64,000 nucleotides of DNA from an uncultured Synechococcales cyanobacterium (GTDB lineage Bacteria; Cyanobacteriota; Cyanobacteriia; Thermosynechococcales; Thermosynechococcaceae): NCBI GenBank assembly GCA_902806435.1, contig CADCWO010000103.1, forward strand, positions 63,308-127,307, given 5' to 3'. Shown here in pieces: positions 53,094-61,156 of this stretch. A model generated the notes under the pieces. It ran no database searches, had not been told where the DNA came from, and saw only the letters and a list, made by a program, of their open reading frames with translations. The position numbers and the translations under genes are program-made. Every line of letters begins with the position of its first letter. Position 1 is the stretch's first letter.

Positions 53094-53432
53094 TTAGGCT
53101 GAGTAAGACTTTAAGCTCATAAGCTGCTCTAAAGATGCCCTCAGCTCGTCTTTAGCCTGAAAACCATCTAGGCGATGACGGAGTTGACCATTTTCAAACA
53201 TCAGCAAGGTGGGCAGCGTCGTCAAACGGTAATCTTTAGCTAGCTTAAAGTTTTCATCAGCGTTGATCCGGACCAGCTTAATGGGTTCTTCCCACTCAGC
53301 TTGAAATCGTGATAGCAATGGCTCAACGATCTGGCACAACCGGCACCAAGGTGCCCAAAAAGTGACTACAACTAAGGTTGAAGATTCTAGTACCTCTTTC
53401 GTGAATGTCCGTTCACCAACTGACACCACCAT
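53094..53432 (-). CDS. Thioredoxin family protein
   Basis: A 112-residue thioredoxin fold. The active site is WAPWCRLC (Cys 30 and 33), an atypical variant of WCGPC, and the cis-proline loop is in LTTLPTLLMFENGQ. I chose the ATG at 53432, preceded by GAGAGGG; the longer frame to 53525 overlaps the NnrU gene by 26 bases and adds residues unlike the family. Function is a general dithiol-disulfide exchange; the WCRLC site suggests a specialised partner. It follows the NnrU gene on the same strand, 67 bases behind it. Confidence 0.88.
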   Translation of the reverse strand: MVVSVGERTFTKEVLESSTLVVVTFWAPWCRLCQIVEPLLSRFQAEWEEPIKLVRINADENFKLAKDYRLTTLPTLLMFENGQLRHRLDGFQAKDELRASLEQLMSLKSYSA

Positions 53433-53499
53433 GAACCCTCTCAAGATAGATACTTTTAGTGTTCCCAAAATTGAAAAAGCTATTTCGCTTGGGATCATG

Positions 53500-54219
53500 T
53501 TACCAGGCAATGCTTGAAGATGCACGGATTAAAAAGGGATGAGCCCACCAGGTTAGGAGGACAAAAGCGGTAACGCCTAAGTAAGCAGGGCGGATAAACT
53601 CCCGCCAGTCTAGAGTTTGCTGCTTTTGAACTACCGCCCAAAAGGGAATCACTGAGGTATGGTGTTTGAGAATTTCAAAGGCTTCACCGTAACGGGCTTG
53701 AAGACGGCGATCGCCATGCCAAACCCCAAATAAGTGGTAGACCACCAAGCCAATTGATGTTACCAGGGTAAATGAGGTACCAATCCAGACACTGTGGGCC
53801 AGACACCAAATAATTTGCCCGACCATTTGGGGGTGGCGAGTAATGCGGATAATCCCCGTTTCAAACAAATGAACTTGAGGTTTTTGGATCGCCGCAATTT
53901 CTAACAAGTTAAAGGTGGCTGGGTAGAGAAAGAGAAAAGATAGGGCTGAAAGTATCCACACTGTCTCCTGCACACCAGGGATACCTTGCACCTGCCAAAG
54001 CTGCGCTCCGTCATAGTGGTGGTTAAAAAAGTAGATCAGCATTGGTACTGCTAAACCAATGCTGACTAAGGCAAACCCGACCCGGTAAAGCCGCGGCCCT
54101 AGGTGCTTTTCTGCCCAAGGCCGTAGGGCCGCTAAACCACTGTGGGCGATCGCAAATCCAAAAAGCTGTCCCAGCATAATCAACTGGGAAGGTGCCAGCC
54201 AAGAATAAGATGCAGGCAT
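53500..54219 (-). CDS. NnrU family membrane protein (Z-ISO-like)
   Basis: A 239-residue protein with about six membrane helices. FGFAIAHSGLAALRPWAEKH carries a conserved histidine, IIRITRHPQMVGQIIWCLAH a second HP motif, and FGVWHGDRRLQARYGEAFEI the C-terminal signature of the NnrU family. Plant Z-ISO, a heme-dependent 15-cis-zeta-carotene isomerase, is the best known relative, so carotenoid isomerisation is a plausible role here, but unproven. It lies between the YaaW gene and the thioredoxin gene in a minus-strand series that starts with ctaA and ctaB. Confidence 0.87.
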   Translation of the reverse strand: MPASYSWLAPSQLIMLGQLFGFAIAHSGLAALRPWAEKHLGPRLYRVGFALVSIGLAVPMLIYFFNHHYDGAQLWQVQGIPGVQETVWILSALSFLFLYPATFNLLEIAAIQKPQVHLFETGIIRITRHPQMVGQIIWCLAHSVWIGTSFTLVTSIGLVVYHLFGVWHGDRRLQARYGEAFEILKHHTSVIPFWAVVQKQQTLDWREFIRPAYLGVTAFVLLTWWAHPFLIRASSSIAW

Positions 54220-54280
54220 ACGAGAAGTCTAAAGCAAATTTGTTTTGAAGAGTCCAAACCTCTTTCCAAGAGGTTTGGGA

Positions 54281-55117
54281 TCAAGCGGGAGAGAACTCAA
54301 CATGGGTCAAGCGAATTTGGGCCAAAGCAAATACTGTTGGGATCACGCGACCATAATTTGTCGCGATCGCTCGCCATCCTAGATCGCCAAAAAACCAAAC
54401 CCAGAGGGCAGGCCCTAGAAAGGTAAAAACGCCTTTGATTGCTCCATAACGAGCAGCACTAAATGCCATTCCGCGTTGAGCTGTTTGGAGGGCCGCCTGA
54501 CCTTGCAACTGCAGTAGTGCGGCCCCACCCCGCACTGCAGCTTGTTCGGCGGCTTGATAGGTAGCAAAGTGCAGGGCAAACTGGTAAGCAACCTGTTGCA
54601 AGAGGATAGGCCGGATTACGGCATTGACAGCCAAGGCGCTACCACCTTCTAGGATTAGACGAAGCGGGTCTTGGGGCAATTTTCTCAGTAAGGGTTCAGC
54701 TGTCGTTGCTTCGGCTATCGAGTGATTAATACGCTGCTTCAAAGTTTTCTGATCTCGCACTGGCAGTTTTCGCCAAGCCCGATTGAGAAGATTTAAGAAA
54801 ATTTCTGCTTCCAAATCTGTGGTTGAGAGCGATGGGGAGTAAGGTAACTTCAGATGGCGACACACCTGGAGTAAGACGTGACGGTAGCTGACCTGACTGG
54901 TCTTACCTTTTAGCACAGTGATACCATCTGCTGCCAAAAAACGAAATCTATCCTCAAGGGCATCTAACCAGGCATCACGATGTTGATTTTGAACCCTAAC
55001 CGGATCAGGCACCTGAAGATAATCTAAGGGATTAAACTTCCGGCAGAAAAGAATTTCAGTTAAATCTAGCAGTTCTTCTTCCGTTGCCAGTTCTAAGGCT
55101 GTTCTTAGCTCATCCAC
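54281..55117 (-). CDS. YaaW family protein
   Basis: A 278-residue protein. The N-terminus MDELRTALELATEEELLDLT and the middle GKTSQVSYRHVLLQVCRHLK match the UPF0174/YaaW family (compare the GHGKLYRAILLDVSKRLKLK part of E. coli YaaW). The C-terminal half has Ala-rich hydrophobic stretches (YQAAEQAAVRGGAALLQLQG, TFLGPALWVWFFGDLGW) that may associate with membranes. No function is known. It stands 61 bases upstream of the NnrU gene on the same strand, about 130 bases behind the ABC permease. Confidence 0.7.
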   Translation of the reverse strand: MDELRTALELATEEELLDLTEILFCRKFNPLDYLQVPDPVRVQNQHRDAWLDALEDRFRFLAADGITVLKGKTSQVSYRHVLLQVCRHLKLPYSPSLSTTDLEAEIFLNLLNRAWRKLPVRDQKTLKQRINHSIAEATTAEPLLRKLPQDPLRLILEGGSALAVNAVIRPILLQQVAYQFALHFATYQAAEQAAVRGGAALLQLQGQAALQTAQRGMAFSAARYGAIKGVFTFLGPALWVWFFGDLGWRAIATNYGRVIPTVFALAQIRLTHVEFSPA

Positions 55118-55247
55118 GCTTGGCTTCCTCTACCCTTACAGCTTTAAGTTTAGTCTGCTTGTAAGAAGTCTAGTTTGAGGATAGCTTATTCACTGCTGTC
55201 TGCGATTTCTCGATGAGTATTTGCGGCCCAAGAGTAATAATACAGGG

Positions 55248-56141
55248 TTAAGCCAAACTGCGGCGGAGTAGACGTTGCACACTTACTAATGCCAGAACGT
55301 CAAACCCCAAAAGCACTAACAAAGCTGTCCCCATAGTGACGCTGCTCCAAGGCGCTTGCAAAACAATGCTGCCGAGGGACCAGTCACTATGTAGATAGAT
55401 ATATCGGATGGGTTCGATCGCGTAACTCAGTGGATTCAGTGATGCAATTACCCGAAGCCAGGTAGGCATAAAGGAGAGTGGCACTAAGGCAGTGCTGGCA
55501 AACAGCAAAGGTAAGTTAGTGACAAAAATAACAGCAATCAGTTCAATATGACCGGGTAAGGCAAACGCCAGGCCTAAACTGAGGGCGGTTACCCCAAGAA
55601 CCAATAGCAGTACAATCGACACAACGATACCAAGTCCGAAAAGACCTGGTAGCCCTGCTCCCAAAAGAGCGCTAACAGCGACAATTGCAGCGGTTTGAAT
55701 CAGACTCAAAGTTGCAATGAAGATAGCCGAAGCCAGTACGATCGAAAACCGTGAAGCTAGAGGGGCAACCAGTAAGCGATTCAAGAAGCCAAACTCGCGG
55801 TCAAACATTACAGGCAGACCAGCGTTCAACGCTCCACTAAACGCCGTAAACACAATTACCCCTGCCCCCAGGAACTGACCATAGGTTTGGTTGGTGCCAA
55901 AAAGCCCTTCGGGAATATTTTTGAACAAGGCTCCGAATAAAACTAACCACATCAAAGGCTGGATGATCCCGGCAATCAAGGTAGAAGGTCGGCGCTGGAG
56001 TTGAATAAACAAGCGACGGGCCAGGGCCAAGGTTTCTTGCAAAAACTCTTTAGAAAGCAAGCCCGGAGTGTCCAAATTCAAAATAGGACTGCCTGCTAGA
56101 GATTGGGAACTGAGATCAGGTTTAACTGGAGTAGTTGTCAT
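55248..56141 (-). CDS. ABC-2 type transporter permease
   Basis: A 297-residue permease of the DrrB type with six hydrophobic segments, such as PSTLIAGIIQPLMWLVLFGA and YGQFLGAGVIVFTAFSGALN. LFASTALVPLSFMPTWLRVI and ASLNPLSYAIEPIRYIY are the family signature. It is 54 bases downstream of the ATPase gene 56196-57215 and forms a transporter with it. DrrAB-type systems export drugs or lipids. Here the position directly behind heme O/A synthesis genes, found in several cyanobacteria, suggests a role in cofactor or membrane assembly, but no substrate is known. Confidence 0.92.
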   Translation of the reverse strand: MTTTPVKPDLSSQSLAGSPILNLDTPGLLSKEFLQETLALARRLFIQLQRRPSTLIAGIIQPLMWLVLFGALFKNIPEGLFGTNQTYGQFLGAGVIVFTAFSGALNAGLPVMFDREFGFLNRLLVAPLASRFSIVLASAIFIATLSLIQTAAIVAVSALLGAGLPGLFGLGIVVSIVLLLVLGVTALSLGLAFALPGHIELIAVIFVTNLPLLFASTALVPLSFMPTWLRVIASLNPLSYAIEPIRYIYLHSDWSLGSIVLQAPWSSVTMGTALLVLLGFDVLALVSVQRLLRRSLA

Positions 56142-56195
56142 GGCAGTAGTTCTAAATTAGGGCAAAGGGATAACAGAAATTTCCGAGGAAAGCCC

Positions 56196-57215
56196 CTAGC
56201 GCATATTCTGTTTACGTTCTGCCTTAGGGTCTCGCTTACTAAAGGCAGCGACCTCTGCATCCATCAAGGTTTGACCTGTAGCAGCTAGGTAGACATCATC
56301 CAGGCTAGGTCGTGCTTGGGCAATGCCAAAGGTTGGTAAACCTACTTCTTTTAGAGCTTGCTGGATAGTAGCTAAGGCTTCGCTCTGTGACGCTACCACC
56401 AGGTTTAGAGAATTTCCCTGAGCGGTATTAATCAATACATCTTCAACAAATGGCAGAGCCTGAAGCAGTAATTTTGCTTTCTCTGCCTCTTCCCAGGGCG
56501 CAAATTCCCGGATCCGCAAGGTAACGCGATCTCCCCCCACCTGATCTTTGAGCTGCGAAGGCGTACCTTCAGCAATTACCTTGCCCCGATCAACGATCGC
56601 AACGCGATCAGCGAGAGCATCAATTTCTTCTAAGTAGTGACTGGTCAACAATACTGTTGTGCCGCTATCGCGCAACTGGCGCAAAAAATCCCAAATCACC
56701 TTGCGACTTTCGATATCTAGACCAACGGTTGGCTCATCCAAGACTAGAATCTGTGGTTGATGGAGTAAGCCAGCCGCTAAATCTAGGCGCTTACGTAACC
56801 CTCCAGAGTAAGTGCCAGTTTTTTGATCAGCGTAGGCTTCCAAATCGAGTAGCGCCAGCATGGCCTGAATCCGTTCTTTGATAGTCCCTAGAGGCAAGTG
56901 ATAAAGAGCTGCCTGAAGTTGAAGCAGCTCCCGTCCAGTCAACACCTTATCTAAGGCTACTTCTTGGGCCACATATCCCAAGAGTTGTCGTGCCGCCTTG
57001 GGATTCTTTAAAACGGAAACGCCTGCCACCTCAAGTTTGCCACTATCTGGTTGGGTTAGGGTACACAAGCAGCGCAAAGTCGTTGTTTTACCAGCACCAT
57101 TTGGGCCCAAAAGACCAAATATCTGACCTGGTTCAACTTGGAGGGAAACATCCTGCACAGCCTCTACCTGGCCGTAGTGCTTCCGAAGATTTTGAATTAG
57201 TACAGCGGGAGCCAT
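56196..57215 (-). CDS. ABC transporter ATP-binding protein, DrrA type
   Basis: About 339 residues from the ATG at 57215 (an upstream TTG would add five more). Walker A is GPNGAGKTT (residues 37-45), the signature YSGGLRKRLDLAAGLLHQPQ, Walker B ILVLDEPTVGLD and the switch histidine in LLTSHYLEE. The C-terminal extension of about 100 residues (DRVTLRIREFAPWEEAEKAK, then RPSLDDVYLAATG) is typical of DrrA-like subunits. A cytosolic ATPase pairing with the permease at 55248. The gene follows ctaB by 157 bases on the same strand. Confidence 0.94.
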   Translation of the reverse strand: MAPAVLIQNLRKHYGQVEAVQDVSLQVEPGQIFGLLGPNGAGKTTTLRCLCTLTQPDSGKLEVAGVSVLKNPKAARQLLGYVAQEVALDKVLTGRELLQLQAALYHLPLGTIKERIQAMLALLDLEAYADQKTGTYSGGLRKRLDLAAGLLHQPQILVLDEPTVGLDIESRKVIWDFLRQLRDSGTTVLLTSHYLEEIDALADRVAIVDRGKVIAEGTPSQLKDQVGGDRVTLRIREFAPWEEAEKAKLLLQALPFVEDVLINTAQGNSLNLVVASQSEALATIQQALKEVGLPTFGIAQARPSLDDVYLAATGQTLMDAEVAAFSKRDPKAERKQNMR

Positions 57216-57371
57216 TGACACCCTTCTCAATAAATCTCAACACTTCATCTATTGTACCGAGCCAACCCACTTTAAAATCGAGGTGCCTGCTGGCAGATCG
57301 CCCAATTTTTAATCGCTTTACAGAGATTGGAGAGGTGATGGCTAGAAAGAAGGGAGATAAACTCTCACCCC

Positions 57372-58328
57372 TTAGAGTCCAAAATAGCCGGCTAGATGAT
57401 TAACTAAGGTGTGAGTGATAGGCAAGCTATCAACTCCCATACTGGCGCTCAACAGCATCATATAAAGAATTGAGTAGAAAAAGAGCGATCGCGCCCGCTG
57501 GCGATCAGTGGGAGCTGCCAGGACTAACCAAGCTTTGCGGATAAATAGTGACCAGAGAACGACAGCAGTCCCCCCATAAATAACCCCCAAAATTCCTAGG
57601 GGATAAATCAGTAGAAGGGTTACAGGTAAGAGAGCCAACGTGTAAGCAAAGATCTGGCGGGCCGTTGCCGTTTCTCCAGCGACAACCGGCAGCATCGGCA
57701 CCCCGACTTTGGCGTAGTCGTCCTGAATCATCAATGCTAAGGCCCAAAAGTGAGGTGGTGTCCAAATAAAGATGATGGCAAACAACACCCAGGCAGGCCA
57801 GTCTAAGCCACCGGTGACCGCCGCCCAGCCAACGAGAGGAGGAATTGCGCCTGCCGCGCCGCCAATCACAATATTATGGGCCGTAGACCGCTTAAGCCAG
57901 AAGGTATAGATGCCAACGTAGAAGGCGATCCCAGACATTGCTAGCAAGGCACTCAGCAGATTGGCAAAAACGGCTAGCAGGGCAAAGGAAACTACGGCCA
58001 AGGCGATCGCAAACAGTAGCGCATCACGAGGCTTGATCCGCCCAGAGGGCAGAGGCCGGTGGCGGGTGCGCTCCATCGCAAAGTCAATGTCTTGGTCGTA
58101 GATACAGTTAATTGTCTGGGCCGCTGCGGCGGCTAAAGTTCCCCCTGCCAAAGTAACTAGTAGTAGCCGAGGCTCAACTTGGCCGGAGGCAGCAATCCAC
58201 ATACTGGCGGCCGTAGTAATCAACAGTAATGGAATAATCCGGGGCTTAGTAAGTTGGAAGTAGCTTTGAATAATCTGGAAAAAACTTTGATGGTGACGAG
58301 GGACGGTGTTCCAAGTCGTTTCGCGCAT
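57372..58328 (-). CDS. ctaB: Heme O synthase (protoheme IX farnesyltransferase)
   Basis: A 318-residue UbiA-type prenyltransferase with about nine membrane helices. The first Asp-rich motif is [20 protein letters not shown] and the second [20 protein letters not shown]. The enzyme adds a farnesyl chain to heme b, giving heme O, the precursor of heme A for the aa3 oxidase encoded by ctaCDE nearby. It lies 61 bases downstream of ctaA. A frame at 57505-57765 on the same strand is a shadow. Confidence 0.96.
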   Translation of the reverse strand: MRETTWNTVPRHHQSFFQIIQSYFQLTKPRIIPLLLITTAASMWIAASGQVEPRLLLVTLAGGTLAAAAAQTINCIYDQDIDFAMERTRHRPLPSGRIKPRDALLFAIALAVVSFALLAVFANLLSALLAMSGIAFYVGIYTFWLKRSTAHNIVIGGAAGAIPPLVGWAAVTGGLDWPAWVLFAIIFIWTPPHFWALALMIQDDYAKVGVPMLPVVAGETATARQIFAYTLALLPVTLLLIYPLGILGVIYGGTAVVLWSLFIRKAWLVLAAPTDRQRARSLFFYSILYMMLLSASMGVDSLPITHTLVNHLAGYFGL

Positions 58329-58389
58329 GAATTTCCCTCACAACTAAGAAAGTAAAATGCGGTTAACTTAGGCTTAGCACGATTGCCAA

Positions 58390-59370
58390 CTAAGGTGTGG
58401 CAGCCTGAGGACGATCAACGTCTAATGCTTGGAGCAAGCCTTGGCTGACGGCTAAGGAACGGGCACCCACCTGATCTCGCAAAGCAATAATACTAAAAGC
58501 CACTAGCGTCCCCAAAAGAGCAGCACCAACCGCCTGATGAGCCACTGTCAGCACCGCAACCTGAAGATGAAGCCGAAAGGTTGTAATGCCCAAAACAATT
58601 TGCAGACCAAGTAAGCCACCTGCAAGATTTGCCAGCTGCCGCAAGGTAGGGTGTAAAGCTGGGGTGCGCCAGGCTAGAAAAACTAGAGCTAGGGTTGCTA
58701 AGGTAGCGGGAACCACACCCAATAGATGGCTGTTCATCACACTACAAAGCTGAGATGCGCTCAAGCACTTGTGTAATGCCCACTGGGAGGCAACTAGACC
58801 GCCCAGAATACTTTGAAAGTAAACCAGGGCAGCAGCACTTGTGCTTACCCAAAGCAACTTGCCAGCCACTCCTGTTCCTCGGTAGGGCACGAGTGCCATC
58901 CCGGTGGCTAATAACGTACTGAAAAAAAGTAAGCCAGTTCCCAAGTGTGCCGTCACGATGTCAAACCGTAGCAACTGAGTAACCGTTAGCCCGCCTAACA
59001 ACCCTTGGATAATGACTAAACCCAAGGCAAGCGTTGCAGCCCATGGTAACCAAGCAGGTAAGGAGCGCCGGTACCACCAAGTCAAGCTTGTCAGCAAGAT
59101 CACCAGTAGTCCCAATCCAGAAGCGACTAAGCGATGGAACCACTCTAGAAACACCTGTAAGTTCATCTGCTGGCGAGGCACTAGCTCACCGTAGCAAAGA
59201 GGCCAGTCGGGGCAAGACAGCCCAGCATTCATCACGCGGGTTGCGCTTCCTAAGGCCATTAAAAATAGGGTAGCAGTTGCCATACCTAACACAAGGTAAC
59301 GGATCAACGAGATTGGGCTGAAGTGGTTGGTCAAGCTAGCTGTGGATTTGCTTAGGAAAGAATCAGCCAT
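58390..59370 (-). CDS. ctaA: Heme A synthase (COX15/CtaA)
   Basis: About 326 residues from the ATG at 59370; a GTG three codons earlier is also in frame. Eight membrane segments and conserved histidines are present: LGSATRVMNAGLSCPDWPLC, FLEWFHRLVASGLGLLVILL, FDIVTAHLGTGLLFFSTLLA, MNSHLLGVVPAT and VLTVAHQAVGAALLGTLVAF. The enzyme oxidises the methyl group of heme O to a formyl, giving heme A. It is the first gene of the minus-strand series ctaA-ctaB-ABC. The divergent ctaC gene starts about 560 bases away. Confidence 0.94.
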   Translation of the reverse strand: MADSFLSKSTASLTNHFSPISLIRYLVLGMATATLFLMALGSATRVMNAGLSCPDWPLCYGELVPRQQMNLQVFLEWFHRLVASGLGLLVILLTSLTWWYRRSLPAWLPWAATLALGLVIIQGLLGGLTVTQLLRFDIVTAHLGTGLLFFSTLLATGMALVPYRGTGVAGKLLWVSTSAAALVYFQSILGGLVASQWALHKCLSASQLCSVMNSHLLGVVPATLATLALVFLAWRTPALHPTLRQLANLAGGLLGLQIVLGITTFRLHLQVAVLTVAHQAVGAALLGTLVAFSIIALRDQVGARSLAVSQGLLQALDVDRPQAATP

Positions 59371-59934
59371 GAGTTGCACAATAACAGTAACTTCAGAATT
59401 GCCAAACTTTTAAGAGAGGACTTACTACTACTTTAGTCAGATTGAACCGCAATTGGCTTCAGTTCATTCTAGCTGTAGCCTGTTTGCGCCAATCGTTTTA
59501 TGGAATTGCCCTACTGTTTTACATGAGTGCCGAACTAGGAAGTGTTTGACGTGAACAGCTTAAGTGACTGGTTAACTCTCTTTGCTGAAGCAGCTTGTCC
59601 TATGGCTCGAAGTAGCAACCTGTCACTATTCATGTTAGGACAGACAGGGATAGAGCTAGAACCCAGTATTGCCCAAATAGCATTCAAAGCTGAACTGGTA
59701 GCTTTAGGATTAGAAAAAATCTTGAGCTGAAAAGAGCCAAATATGTATAGTATTAGCCGCTTTATTCCCTTGACCTGATTTACCTTAGAAATAGGTGCAG
59801 CGAATTGCACTCGTGGGATCTCGTTAAAACGGCATGACCAGCCAGATTATCTTCAAAGTACAGATCTAAAGTACAGAAAACCCGTTTCCAATGAGTTTGT
59901 TCTCTATCGCTGTTCAAGGAAGCTAAGACAAGCT
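59371..59934. other. 564-base region between ctaA and ctaC
   Basis: The divergent promoters of the heme A and oxidase operons must lie here. A 62-codon plus-strand frame (59542-59730, start GTG, ending ALGLEKILS) is open and protein-like, but has no recognised domain and no clear Shine-Dalgarno sequence. I leave it unannotated as a gene. No other structure was seen. Confidence 0.4.
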
Positions 59935-61077
59935 GTGAAACAAGTTCCGAATAGTATTACAACCCTGATTGTCGGGGTGACAATCACCCTCGTTAGCATC
60001 TGGTATGCCCAAAACCATGGTCTACTCCCTACGGCTGCTTCAAAAGAGGCTTCGCTAATTGATGGGCTGTTCAACGCAATGTTGGGCATTTCTACAGGTC
60101 TTTTTTTGCTAATTCAGGGTGCTCTGGTTGTCTCTGCGTTTAAGTTTCGTCGCCGTAAGGGGGATGACACCGATGCTGCACCCGTTCATGGCAATGTTCC
60201 TCTAGAAATTGTTTGGACAGCAATACCAGCAGTAATTGTCTTATGGCTGTCTGTCTATAGTTTTGATGTTTATAAAGCAGTGGATAGCGGCAGTTTGCAC
60301 TCCATGCACGCTATGCCTAAGACTGCCCAAACCGCTCAGCCAGGGCGAGTTGCTACCCTAGCAGGTGCGGCGATCGCTGCACCCTTGCCGCAACTAACTG
60401 AGACAGCACCTCAGCCAGAGACTCGCAATCAACAGCAGCAAGATGCGGCAATGCAAGACCCAGCCACAGCCAACGTTCGCAATGATCAAGTTCCTCAGCG
60501 GCGTGAGGCTCCAGGAGCCGGGGTTACTTCCCCTCAGTTTGGGCCCGATTCTAGTGAGACAGGGCAACCGCCAGAGTTTGTCGTCAATGTAACCGGCCTG
60601 CGGTACGCTTGGATCTTTACCTATCCAGACAGTGGGGTAACAGCCGGTGAGTTACACCTGCCGACGGGTCAAGAAGTTGAACTCAATATTTCCGCCAACG
60701 ATGTTATTCATGCCTTTTGGGTACCAGCATTCCGTCTCAAACAAGACGCAATTCCTGGCCGCCAAAGCCGCCTGCGGTTTACACCAACAACAATTGGGAC
60801 TTATCCATTGATCTGCGCAGAGCTGTGTGGACCCTATCACGGGGCGATGAATACACAGGTGATTGTCCAAACGCCTGAAGAATACCGTAGTTGGGTACAA
60901 GAGCAGACAGAGACTGCCAGCAGTTCAAGTTCAACGATAGCTAGCAATCCGGCGGAACAATCAGCCTCAGAGTTTCTAGCTCCTTACGCTGAGCAGTTTG
61001 GGGCACTACCTCAATTATCGGCTGACGCTCAGACTATGGCCTCATCTAGCAATAGTGCTTTACTAGCGAGACGCTGA
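59935..61077 (+). CDS. ctaC: Cytochrome c oxidase subunit II
   Basis: A 380-residue subunit with two membrane helices (ITTLIVGVTITLVSIWYAQ and MLGISTGLFLLIQGALVVSA) and a C-terminal cupredoxin domain. The CuA ligands are in ICAELCGPYHGAM (about 292-304) with the first histidine in VIHAFWVP. Between helix 2 and the cupredoxin is an insert of about 90 residues rich in Ala, Pro and Gln (for example TAPQPETRNQQQQDAAMQDP), absent from typical subunits. The frame opens with GTG. It accepts electrons from cytochrome c6 or plastocyanin. Confidence 0.96.
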   Translation: MKQVPNSITTLIVGVTITLVSIWYAQNHGLLPTAASKEASLIDGLFNAMLGISTGLFLLIQGALVVSAFKFRRRKGDDTDAAPVHGNVPLEIVWTAIPAVIVLWLSVYSFDVYKAVDSGSLHSMHAMPKTAQTAQPGRVATLAGAAIAAPLPQLTETAPQPETRNQQQQDAAMQDPATANVRNDQVPQRREAPGAGVTSPQFGPDSSETGQPPEFVVNVTGLRYAWIFTYPDSGVTAGELHLPTGQEVELNISANDVIHAFWVPAFRLKQDAIPGRQSRLRFTPTTIGTYPLICAELCGPYHGAMNTQVIVQTPEEYRSWVQEQTETASSSSSTIASNPAEQSASEFLAPYAEQFGALPQLSADAQTMASSSNSALLARR

Positions 61078-61156
61078 CCATTTAGTTTGCAATTAGCTCT
61101 GATGGCGTAACAGTTAATTCAACTGAACTAAGAATACATCCCATGAGGATTTGGAT

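Noticed and set aside
57505-57765. 86-codon minus-strand frame overlapping ctaB
   Set aside because: It is an alternative frame of a clear heme O synthase gene and has no similarity of its own.
59542-59730. 62-codon frame upstream of ctaC
   Set aside because: It is protein-like but has a GTG start without a ribosome binding site and lies where the divergent promoters should be; not enough to call a gene.
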